Part shown: in pieces, positions 6,845-12,808 of the stretch | How positions within the stretch are numbered: position 1 is the first letter of the stretch | Layout: the number at the start of each line of letters is the position of its first letter | NCBI GenBank assembly: GCA_023426125.1 | Contig: JAFABI010000082.1 | Span: 1 to 12,808 of the forward strand | Source of the DNA: Bacillota bacterium | GTDB taxonomy: Bacteria; Bacillota; Clostridia; Acetivibrionales; DTU013 | Direction: 5' to 3' | DNA length: 12,808 bases | The notes under the pieces: generated by a model | Databases searched by the model: none | What the model was told of the DNA's origin: nothing | Seen by the model: only the letters and a program-made list of their open reading frames with translations | Translations under genes and position numbers: made by a program

Positions 6845-7948
6845 TTATCTGGTAATTGCCAGGTCGCCGGAGGTTGAGGTGACCGTTATACTGTTACGGT
6901 CGCTTGTCACTATACCCTCAATATTGTTTCGCTTCTGGGTGCCTGTTATTGTTACAGGGAAATCGCATTTGCCGGTGCCTGAAGCAGTCTTGAACGAAAG
7001 TGCGAATTCAGGATTTTGTGGCAGTTTTATTTCAGTCCTTCCGGAGGCGGTCCCTATTTTGATATTATGGTTAAACTCCCCGTATTCCAGGCGTATATCT
7101 CCTGAGGTTGACGTAGCCTCGATATTGCCGGGCATTCCTTTGAGCCTTATCCGGCCGGAAGCTGTTTTCACGGTGGATTTTTTTGCATTGACCTGATCCA
7201 ATAGCAAATCACCTGAAGCGGAATGCAACTGCAGAACATCTGCCGAAATATTCCCTTCGATCCTTCCCGAAGCCGTTCCTAAACCGGCCTCTACGGCGGT
7301 AATACCCTCCGTTGAAAAATCACCTGAGGCGGAGTTGAAAGTGAAGCTTTCATATTTTCCGCTTATTTTCGTATTGCCCGACGCCGTATTCAGCTCTGCT
7401 CTTTTCGAGTTCACCGGGCCGGCTTTAAGATTCCCTGAAGCTGTTGTGCAAACAAAGCTGTTGAGGTTCAATTCACCGGTATTGACTTCAGCCGATGCGG
7501 TGTTGATTTGCAGATTTTCCGAGTAGGAACGGGGGAGATAGATGTCCAGCTCCAAATTGCTCATTGTGGAGGCGATGATATTCAGCTTATATGTGACCTT
7601 GATTGTCAATTCATCCCCTGCGGATGCAACTGTAAATTCCGGCTTGTAATCTTTACTGCTTGATTTGTAGTAGCCATGGAGATGTGCCTTCACTTCATTT
7701 GTATCGGAAGGGATAATGGAGATATCGTCACTTGGGGTACTTACTTTTATATTCTTTATTCCAGTAAGTGCTTCTGTTTTCTCTTCATTTACATCGACTG
7801 CATTTTCCGGACGGATACTGTCCTCCAGAGCGGTAAAGCCGTTTTTCCCATATTCTCCGACAAAAATGACAGCTGCCAGCGCGAAGGAGGCTACCATGAC
7901 GATGGCCAGTATGGCTGTTAATTTTTTTATTTTTGATCCGTTAAACAT
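6845..7948 (-). CDS. DUF4097-family membrane-anchored beta-repeat protein
   Basis: The 367-residue protein starts with a basic segment (MFNGSKIKKL) and one membrane helix (about residues 10-31), without a lipobox, so the rest is probably anchored outside the cell. From residue 150 to the end the sequence repeats a T-A-S-G or S-T-S-G motif about every 20 residues. I count ten copies ending in SG: TTASGNL, NTASGNT, NSASGDF, GTASGRI, HSASGDL, KTASGRI, STSGDI, GTASGRT, KTASGTG and STSGDL. This is typical of the DUF4097 (putative adhesin) beta-solenoid. The start has AAGGAGTGAG at good spacing. The gene begins 16 bp after the HAAS-domain gene, in one operon with the PadR gene. In Firmicutes this trio recurs and is often linked to envelope stress, but the biochemical role is not established. 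Confidence 0.88.
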   Translation of the reverse strand: MFNGSKIKKLTAILAIVMVASFALAAVIFVGEYGKNGFTALEDSIRPENAVDVNEEKTEALTGIKNIKVSTPSDDISIIPSDTNEVKAHLHGYYKSSSKDYKPEFTVASAGDELTIKVTYKLNIIASTMSNLELDIYLPRSYSENLQINTASAEVNTGELNLNSFVCTTASGNLKAGPVNSKRAELNTASGNTKISGKYESFTFNSASGDFSTEGITAVEAGLGTASGRIEGNISADVLQLHSASGDLLLDQVNAKKSTVKTASGRIRLKGMPGNIEATSTSGDIRLEYGEFNHNIKIGTASGRTEIKLPQNPEFALSFKTASGTGKCDFPVTITGTQKRNNIEGIVTSDRNSITVTSTSGDLAITR

Positions 7949-7964
7949 TTTTTCTCACTCCTTG

Positions 7965-8537
7965 CTACCTGCTAATGATTTTTATATTCGCTTTTATATA
8001 TTTGATGGTAATTTGGTAGAAAAATTTTGAAACATATACACAGCCTATGCAAAACAGCAGTCCCAGAGCGGTCAGGCCGATAGAACCGAAGATGACCACA
8101 CCCATGTTAATATCCGGGATCATTATATACTCAGGCAGCACAGGCTGCAAAAATATTGCGAGAAAGGCTCCCACACCTGCAACAGTTATGGAAACGGCAG
8201 CTGCATACAGGCTTATCATGACGGCGATAAGGCTGGCAAAGACAGGAAGAGTAATGATGAGATTGAAGAATCCAAGACTCAATGCTGCAAATATTGCTCT
8301 TAGAATATTGCCGGCAGTCCTGTTCTCATCCGCCTGCTTTACAATACAGCCGACCCGGTACTGTTTGGCAATGACTTTCGGGTCGCCAAGGGCCATGCAT
8401 ATATCCCCCTCGGATTTGCCTTCCGACATTCCCGCATTAAAATGCTCTTTATAGTCGTAAAGGATATCAATCCTATCCGACTGGTTTATATTTCCGAGGG
8501 AACTTTCAAGTATACTCAGGAATTCATTTCTAGTCAT
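7965..8537 (-). CDS. HAAS-domain (DUF1700) membrane protein
   Basis: This is a 190-residue protein. Residues 1-65 form the helical HAAS/DUF1700 domain (MTRNEFLSILESSLGNI, YDYKEHFNAG, ALGDPKVIAKQY). Residues 79-171 contain three or four membrane helices (LSLGFFNLIITLPVFASLIA, YAAAVSITVAGVGAFLAIFL, GVVIFGSIGLTALGLLF), followed by a basic tail. The start at 8537 is chosen because its ATG overlaps the TGA of the PadR gene (ATGA) with GGAGGAG upstream, a classic translational coupling. The open frame extends 19 codons further, but only inside the PadR gene. HAAS domains are often encoded beside PadR regulators and are thought to act with them as membrane-bound partners. That partnership is inferred here from family and context. 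Confidence 0.9.
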   Translation of the reverse strand: MTRNEFLSILESSLGNINQSDRIDILYDYKEHFNAGMSEGKSEGDICMALGDPKVIAKQYRVGCIVKQADENRTAGNILRAIFAALSLGFFNLIITLPVFASLIAVMISLYAAAVSITVAGVGAFLAIFLQPVLPEYIMIPDINMGVVIFGSIGLTALGLLFCIGCVYVSKFFYQITIKYIKANIKIISR

Positions 8538-8857
8538 GCGGTCATCTCCTCCTCTCCGATGATATTTTTTACGCCCTTTACAAAGGTAGACCATTCCCTG
8601 GCCAGCGCATCCTTTGTTTTTTCTCCAAGGGGTGTCAGCTTGTAATACTTTCTCGGCGGGCCTTCCTGGGACTCCGCGAGATAGGTGGTGAGATAGCCTT
8701 CGTCCTTCAGCCGCTTAAGCAGGGGATAGATGGTACCTTCGGCAATCATTATATTTTTCGATATCTCATTTACCAGTTCGTAGCCATAACAGTCCTTTTT
8801 TGTCAGCATGCTGAGTACGCAAAGCTCCAGCACGCCCTTTTTCAATTGGATGTTCAT
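8534..8857 (-). CDS. PadR-family transcriptional regulator
   Basis: This is a short 107-residue PadR protein: winged helix-turn-helix KKGVLELCVLSMLTKKDCYG, the recognition and wing region AEGTIYPLLKRLKDEGYL, and the diagnostic EGPPRKYYKLTPLGE, then a C-terminal helix for dimerisation. The start at 8857 is chosen because MNIQLKKGVLEL is the family N-terminus and AGGAAAGGA precedes it by about 9 bases; 28 extra in-frame codons upstream would run through the promoter. It is the first gene of the operon with the HAAS and DUF4097 genes. It probably represses its own operon through the palindrome in the promoter. The effector is unknown. Confidence 0.93.
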   Translation of the reverse strand: MNIQLKKGVLELCVLSMLTKKDCYGYELVNEISKNIMIAEGTIYPLLKRLKDEGYLTTYLAESQEGPPRKYYKLTPLGEKTKDALAREWSTFVKGVKNIIGEEEMTA

Positions 8858-8894
8858 TGCATCAAATCCTTTCCTGGGAAATCTTTCTGAATAT

Positions 8895-8927
8895 ATAATA
8901 TCACGCGCTACCTTTGAATGCAAGGTA
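8895..8927 (-). promoter_or_regulatory. Promoter and PadR operator-like palindrome of the PadR operon
   Basis: On the minus strand a -35 TTGCAT (plus coordinates 8918-8923) is followed by a 17-bp spacer and a -10 TATTAT (8895-8900), about 40 bp upstream of the PadR start. A palindrome TACCTT-N7-AAGGTA (8909-8927) overlaps the -35 box. The promoter is read directly from sequence. Binding of PadR there is inference from the habit of the family to autoregulate. Confidence 0.6.
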
Positions 8928-8957
8928 CTAAATATAAACATTTTCTAAATTATATAA

Positions 8958-9223
8958 GATACTATATATTGCTTTGCAGATGAAATGCTTCCCATTCTCA
9001 GTACTACAGCGAAACACTTTAAATTACCCTTCCAGAATGCGCAATGCCGATTGATCAAGGTCTGTTTTGCTGTAATATTAGGAAAGTTTTTGCCAGCCTG
9101 CATCTTTTCACCTGCTTTCTTGAATCGATATCGCCAATACACTCAGCAATGACTCATACAACGGAATATACGATAGACGGATTAAAATGTCTTTTTTTTC
9201 TTCAACATTTTTTTGCTTAAGAT
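8958..9223. other. Intergenic region without a convincing gene
   Basis: This stretch separates the yidC terminator from the PadR promoter. A minus-strand ORF of 52 codons from ATG at 9103 (or 65 from GTG at 9142) to 8945 has only AGGTGA close to its ATG, no recognisable domain and no hydrophobic segment, and is probably not a gene. Bases 9156-9203 are a diverged copy of the sequence at 10593-10637 in front of the small ORF upstream of yidC. Confidence 0.5.
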
Positions 9224-9271
9224 AAAACACCTCACCCCGCTTTGTTAGAAGGGGAAATGAGGTGCCTTTTT
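9224..9271 (-). terminator. Intrinsic terminator downstream of yidC
   Basis: Read on the minus strand, CACCTCATTTCCCC and GGGGTGAGGTG form a GC-rich stem with a 3-nt bulge and a 12-nt loop, followed by TTTTATC. It lies 30 bp after the yidC stop. The other side also carries a T-run (CCTTTTT at 9265-9271), so it could terminate in both directions. Confidence 0.75.
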
Positions 9272-9300
9272 ATGTGATAAAGGAAATAATGTATCGAAAA

Positions 9301-10170
9301 TTATTTCATAGCTTCACCTGCCTCCTTTGGACTGTGCTTAAAGATATATTTGTTGATTAAAAGCTGCTGGGGGATCTGGAACAAATAGCCCACGATCCAA
9401 TATAAGATTACTCCTGCAGGCATGTTAAAGGATACGAGTAAAGTCATTGCCGGTCCGGCAAATAACATATAATTTTGCATTAATTTATTGCCCTGACCCG
9501 ATGCATTCTGCTTCATTGACAGCTTTGTGGAAATGAAGATTGCTGCGGCCCCGATAAACGGCATCAGGAGCAATGCAATATACTGGGCTGCCTGTGGTCC
9601 AAACAGCAAATTGAAATCAAGTTTTGGGATCCAGCTTAAATTCAGGCCTAAAAAGTTTAAATTGATCAGCTCATTTGCCTTCATTGCTCCGTCCAACTGT
9701 GGCAGGGCATTTGTGTGCTCATTGAGGTAATTTAATGCGTTGATTTGAATATATTGCGTATTTTTTGCCATTGCGGGTATGATCTGAACTATTTTTGCGA
9801 TCTGTTCCGGAGTTTTTGACAGCATGAACTTTAGAGGCTGGGTGATGACATAAAAAAGCGAAAGCAGGACCGGCATCTGAATAAGCGCCGGTAAACACCC
9901 TCCCAGCGGGTTTGCTTTGTTTTCCTGATAGATTTTAACGGTTTCCTGTTGTAGTTTTTCCTTGTCATTTTTATATTGTTGTTGAATTTCCTGCAACCGG
10001 GGCTGCAAGGTACTGATTTTACTCGCGGAGCGACTCTGCTTTATGGTCAACGGCAGCAGGATTAACCGGATGACGACGGTAAAACAAATCAAAGCAAGGC
10101 CATAATTGCCAAAGCCTGAATAGAGAAAATACAAAAACTGTCCTAAGGGTTTTGCAATAAAATCGAACAA
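9301..10170 (-). CDS. yidC: YidC/Oxa1/SpoIIIJ-family membrane protein insertase
   Basis: This polytopic protein inserts and folds membrane proteins, alone or with SecYEG. Residues are numbered from the TTG start (289 in all). A first helix around FLYFLYSGFGNYGLALICF leads to VVIRLILLPLTIKQSRS, with the conserved groove arginine. A charged cytoplasmic hairpin follows (STLQPRLQEIQQQYKNDKEK), then the typical NPLGGCLPALIQMPVLLSLF, and later helices including PFIGAAAIFISTKLSMKQ and LVSFNMPAGVILYWIVGYLF. There is no lipoprotein signal, unlike Bacillus SpoIIIJ. TTG at 10170 is chosen because GGGAGG lies 7 bases upstream; ATG at 10188, which would add six residues, has no ribosome binding site. The usual rpmH-rnpA-jag-mnmE neighbours are absent, so this is probably a second YidC. 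A small membrane-peptide ORF lies just upstream and may control it. Confidence 0.95.
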   Translation of the reverse strand: MFDFIAKPLGQFLYFLYSGFGNYGLALICFTVVIRLILLPLTIKQSRSASKISTLQPRLQEIQQQYKNDKEKLQQETVKIYQENKANPLGGCLPALIQMPVLLSLFYVITQPLKFMLSKTPEQIAKIVQIIPAMAKNTQYIQINALNYLNEHTNALPQLDGAMKANELINLNFLGLNLSWIPKLDFNLLFGPQAAQYIALLLMPFIGAAAIFISTKLSMKQNASGQGNKLMQNYMLFAGPAMTLLVSFNMPAGVILYWIVGYLFQIPQQLLINKYIFKHSPKEAGEAMK

Positions 10171-10317
10171 AATAACGCCTCCCAGCATTTGTTTTTTATT
10201 TTATCAAGTAAAAGTTTACCGACAGCCGTATTTGCAGCAGGAAACTGCCGTCAAAGGCATAAATTGCCCTGGCTGTCTTCAACCGGGTGCCGGATTGCCA
10301 GCGAAGGTTATTTTGTT
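10166..10317 (-). promoter_or_regulatory. Putative yidC leader RNA structure that sequesters the start codon
   Basis: On the minus-strand RNA, AACAAAATAAC (10317-10307), which begins inside the TAA of the small ORF, is the exact reverse complement of GTTATTTTGTT (10176-10166), which covers the yidC TTG start just after GGGAGG. Within the 130-nt loop, GACAGCC (10277-10271) can pair with GGCTGTC (10227-10221), and it encloses two further hairpins (AGGGCA with TGCCTT, and GCAG with CTGC). A competing CTGGC/GCCAG pairing is also possible. Translation would be blocked unless a ribosome held at the end of the small ORF covers the first arm. Complementarity is seen directly; regulation is inferred. 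Confidence 0.5.
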
Positions 10318-10543
10318 AGCTGAATAGGTAAAATCTCCAGATATGATATTTATGATAGCACTCACATTCAATCACGGTGAGTTCGTTTGAATAGGCGATT
10401 CCCGACTTGATTTCCGAACAGTGCGCCGCTTCCATTGCAAGACGGGAAAAAGATTTCAGGGAATGGGCGACATGATAGGTAATGGATAGCAGGATGACGA
10501 ACATCAAAATTAATTGTAAAGCATGTAATAATTCCACTTGCAC
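10316..10543 (-). CDS. Small membrane peptide ORF upstream of yidC, candidate regulatory leader
   Basis: This 75-codon ORF starts with GTG at 10543, 8 bases after a perfect AAGGAGG, and ends with TAA at 10316. Residues 4-26 (ELLHALQLILMFVILLSITY) are one strongly hydrophobic segment, which would be inserted by YidC or Sec. The tail is polar and then rich in aromatic and basic residues, with ECECYHKYHIWRFYLFS at the end. No family is recognised. Position, size, N-terminal membrane segment and the complementarity of its stop region with the yidC start recall MifM, the arrest peptide that tunes yidC2 in Bacillus subtilis, although no MifM-like arrest sequence is seen. It could instead be an ordinary small membrane protein. 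An overlapping frame from GTG at 10550 has its start too close to the same site. Confidence 0.55.
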   Translation of the reverse strand: MQVELLHALQLILMFVILLSITYHVAHSLKSFSRLAMEAAHCSEIKSGIAYSNELTVIECECYHKYHIWRFYLFS

Positions 10544-10592
10544 CTTTCACCCCTCCTTGAACAAAGAATACCCATAACCGGAATAAGGTTCT

Positions 10593-10637
10593 ATAACGGA
10601 ATATACGGTAAATAAATAAAAAAGTCTTTTTTCTTCC
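10593..10637. repeat. Upstream repeat shared with 9156-9203
   Basis: The minus-strand sequence GAAGAAAAAAGAC, then about 15 AT-rich bases, then CGTATATTCCGTT recurs at 9203-9156 with small differences (GAAGAAAAAAAAGAC and CGTATATTCCGTT). Weaker similarity continues towards the ribosome binding sites. This copy lies directly upstream of the small ORF. It may carry a promoter, but I find no good sigma-A hexamers. Confidence 0.5.
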
Positions 10638-10679
10638 GGCATCTGTGACAGCAGGCGGATCATTTTACGATGGTAATCT

Positions 10680-10726
10680 GAGTGCAGCGAAGAATCTTGC
10701 CTTTTTCAGGATTCTTCGCTGCACTC
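10680..10726. repeat. Long near-perfect hairpin repeat (20-bp stem)
   Basis: The arms 10680-10699 and 10707-10726 pair over 20 bp with one G-U, around the loop CCTTTTT. The arm sequence GAGTGCAGCGAAGAATC resembles a common dispersed bacterial palindrome, whose translation reads CHSECSEES in one frame. It lies 88 bp after the stop of the DUF255 gene and may serve as its terminator, but it has no T-run after the stem. Nearby, GCATAGCTATGC (10776-10787) is a perfect 12-bp palindrome. Confidence 0.8.
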
Positions 10727-10814
10727 GGAATGGCAGAATATAGAGTTGATAATGTGCTGAAGTTTGTCAGAAATTGCATAGCTATGCGCTTTAACGTGGC
10801 TGGCAGTCCATGGC

Positions 10815-12808
10815 TCAGGAAGGCAGAAGCATTTCCCGTAAAGCCCCTGTATCGGTAACCGGGTAGCTGCAGGCGAAATTTTCACATACATAGGCAGCCG
10901 GAAGCCCATTTACAGTTGTGTAATTGATAGTAAACGGAGCTACGGTTTTTATTGACTCATGTCTTTCATCCAGGAGCATGGTGACGGTGAAAGGGTTATA
11001 AATATCTTTTACGACGTTTAATAACGCTTCTGTTTTGGCAGGTTCGCCGTTCCCAACAATGATCACTTCTCTTGATGCTGCTCTGGCATAGAGCAGCGCA
11101 GTCAGTGAATAGGAATACCCCCGGGGATAGGTGGACAATTGGCTGCCAAAGGTTTTGAACAGCTGATCCGCTCTGGCTTCCAGTTCATGCTTTCCTGTCA
11201 GCCGGGCAAGCCTTAAGAGATTTAGCGCTGAAACGGAGTTGCCCGAAGGAGTGGCGCCGTCATATATCTCTTTGGGGCGGGCTATTAACTGCTCGCTGTC
11301 GCTGCCGTAAACGAAAAGGCCTCCATGGACTTCGTCCCAGAAGAGTTTGAGAAGGTCATCGTTAAAGTGTAAAGCCGCTTCCAGATATTCTGATTTATAG
11401 GTTGCTTCATACAGCTCAATCAGGCCCCAGACCAGGAACGCATAATCCTCCGCATAGCCTGGATACGCCGTTTCACCATCTCTGAACCTTGCCATCAGGC
11501 GACCGTCTTCCCGCACCAGTTTTGATTTTACAAAATCAAATGCCCTTTCGGCCGCCCCGGTATATTTTCCGCTGCCAAGCACTCTGCCGCCGATGGCCAT
11601 GGCGGCTATCATCAAGCCATTCCAGCCGGTGAGTATTTTATCATCCTTGTATGGATGAACCCTCTTTTCCCGGTGGCTGAACAGTTGGGTCCGGCATTTT
11701 TCTACGAACAATTTTTGATTTTCGGGGTAAGTGCCTTTAATAAGGTTAGGAATATTGTAGCCTTCAAAATTGCCGTTTTCGGTTATATCAAACATTGTAC
11801 AGAAGGCTTGGCCGTCGTCTTCTCCCAGCACTTGTTTGATTTCATCAACCTTCCAGACGTAAAACTTACCTTCCACGCCTTCTGAATCGGCATCTTCGGC
11901 TGAGTAGAAGCCTCCCCCGGGCGACGTCATATCCCTCAGGATATAGGTGAAGATTTGCCTGGCTACATCTGCATACTGCTCCTTCTTTGTAGCGTGGTAT
12001 GTTTCAATGTATGCAATGGCAAGCAGGGCGTTATCATACAGCATTTTTTCAAAATGCGGCACCAGCCACTTTTTATCGGTGGAGTATCTGCTGAAGCCAA
12101 AGCCGATGTGGTCGTAGATACCGCCTCTTTGCATGGCGTCAAGGGTCTTTTCCGCCATTTCCAGCGCCATGCCGTCCCTGGTGGAATGCCAATAGCGCAG
12201 GAGAAAATACAGGTTATGGGGAGCAGGAAATTTGGGGGCATGGCCGAAACCGCCGTAGATCTCGTCAAAATCACCTTTAAAGTGGGCAAAGGCGTCAGAT
12301 AGGATCAGTGCATCCGGAGCTGCATCTGTCATCCCTTCATTCTCCCGGCTTATGGCATCGACTATTTTTCTGCCGGATTCCAGAAGGTCATCCCGGTTAT
12401 TTTTCCATGCCTTATGAATCCTGCCCAAAAGGGTGATGAACCCGGGCATGCCCATCCGGTCGTGTTTTGGAAAATAGGTGCCGGCGTAAAAGGGTATCCT
12501 GTCCGGGGTAAGAAATACCGAAAGCGGCCAACCGCCATGCCCTGTCAGGGCCTGACAAACGGTCATATATATGTGATCGATGTCGGGACGCTCTTCCCGG
12601 TCTACTTTTATTGCAATGAAATTTTGGTTAAGTATTTCCGCAACAGCTTCATCTTCAAAGGATTCGTGTCCCATTATATGGCACCAATGGCAGCAGCTGT
12701 ATCCTATACTAAGAAAGACGGGCTTATCTTCCGCTTTTGCTTTTGCAAAGGCTTCGTCACACCATGGGAACCAGTCAACCGGATTGTAAGCGTGCTGGAG
12801 CAAATAAG
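10815..12808 (-). CDS. DUF255 thioredoxin-domain protein (YyaL/SPATA20 family), 5' end outside window
   Basis: This is a large cytoplasmic protein with an N-terminal thioredoxin-like domain and a C-terminal alpha-barrel resembling six-hairpin glycosidases. Counting from TTG at 12803, the visible part has the family hallmarks QHAYNPVDWFPW, a CHWC redox motif (residues 38-41 in SCCHWCHIMGHESF), GGWPLSVFLTPD, FYAGTYFP, KFPAPHNLYFLLRYW and VPHFEKMLYDNALL. The frame stays open to the edge: the codon before the TTG is Tyr and the partial one fits Pro, matching the conserved SPYLLQH of the family. So the gene begins beyond 12808 and the TTG is not a start. About 660 residues are visible of a family usually near 680. 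The molecular function of the family is not settled. It ends 88 bp before a long hairpin. Confidence 0.93.
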   Translation of the reverse strand, partial: YLLQHAYNPVDWFPWCDEAFAKAKAEDKPVFLSIGYSCCHWCHIMGHESFEDEAVAEILNQNFIAIKVDREERPDIDHIYMTVCQALTGHGGWPLSVFLTPDRIPFYAGTYFPKHDRMGMPGFITLLGRIHKAWKNNRDDLLESGRKIVDAISRENEGMTDAAPDALILSDAFAHFKGDFDEIYGGFGHAPKFPAPHNLYFLLRYWHSTRDGMALEMAEKTLDAMQRGGIYDHIGFGFSRYSTDKKWLVPHFEKMLYDNALLAIAYIETYHATKKEQYADVARQIFTYILRDMTSPGGGFYSAEDADSEGVEGKFYVWKVDEIKQVLGEDDGQAFCTMFDITENGNFEGYNIPNLIKGTYPENQKLFVEKCRTQLFSHREKRVHPYKDDKILTGWNGLMIAAMAIGGRVLGSGKYTGAAERAFDFVKSKLVREDGRLMARFRDGETAYPGYAEDYAFLVWGLIELYEATYKSEYLEAALHFNDDLLKLFWDEVHGGLFVYGSDSEQLIARPKEIYDGATPSGNSVSALNLLRLARLTGKHELEARADQLFKTFGSQLSTYPRGYSYSLTALLYARAASREVIIVGNGEPAKTEALLNVVKDIYNPFTVTMLLDERHESIKTVAPFTINYTTVNGLPAAYVCENFACSYPVTDTGALREMLLPS

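Noticed and set aside
8945..9142. Minus-strand ORF of 65 codons between yidC and the PadR gene
   Set aside because: Poor start signals, no recognisable domain, and it ends inside the promoter area of the PadR operon.
10196..10315. The frame of the small ORF stays open for 39 codons after its TAA, up to 10198
   Set aside because: A run of that length has a fair chance of being random. Readthrough or an interrupted longer gene is possible, but no domain is recognisable in the extension.
10368..10550. Alternative 60-codon ORF overlapping the small membrane ORF
   Set aside because: Its GTG sits almost on the Shine-Dalgarno, and the product lacks the hydrophobic segment; the 10543 start has ideal spacing.
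10706..10909. 67-codon minus-strand ORF ending in CHSECSEES
   Set aside because: Its end is a translation of the hairpin repeat and the rest is antisense-frame sequence of the DUF255 gene.

Overview
The window looks like a stretch of a clostridial (Firmicutes) chromosome of intermediate GC. The grounds are strong AGGAGG-type ribosome binding sites, TTG and GTG starts, a GntR/LacI hybrid regulator of the AraR type, a PadR/HAAS-domain/DUF4097 operon, a short YidC without a signal peptide, and a cobalamin-type radical SAM enzyme that suggests an anaerobe. No species is claimed.

Layout. Bases 1-720 are packed with dispersed palindromic repeats: a 30-bp perfect inverted repeat, two copies of a roughly 100-bp 'TGTCATTGCGAG' palindrome, and three copies of a roughly 68-bp unit ending in CCCCTTGACATG. 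A near-consensus promoter (744-772) follows, then a 24-codon ORF with an excellent ribosome binding site (845-919), the regulator gene (941-2056) and a family-38 alpha-mannosidase gene (2182-5022), all on the plus strand. The same composite repeat recurs at 5054-5288, so this sugar-catabolic cassette sits between long direct repeats.

Everything after that is on the minus strand. In order of transcription: a DUF255 thioredoxin-domain protein (10815 to beyond the right edge); a small GTG-start membrane-peptide ORF (10543-10316) followed by a YidC/Oxa1 insertase (10170-9301) with a terminator; a PadR - HAAS membrane protein - DUF4097 operon (8857-6845) with a clear promoter and operator-like palindrome; and a B12-binding radical SAM protein (6737-5382) converging on the mannosidase gene.

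The most interesting signal is upstream of yidC. The small ORF encodes one hydrophobic N-terminal segment and an aromatic-rich tail. The 11 nt starting inside its stop codon (AACAAAATAAC) are perfectly complementary to the 11 nt spanning the best yidC start codon (GTTATTTTGTT). This is the layout expected of a MifM-like arrest-peptide sensor controlling a second YidC, but the peptide does not obviously resemble MifM. It is a hypothesis from sequence only. The yidC gene is also outside the usual rpmH-rnpA-yidC-jag-mnmE neighbourhood, which fits a paralogue.
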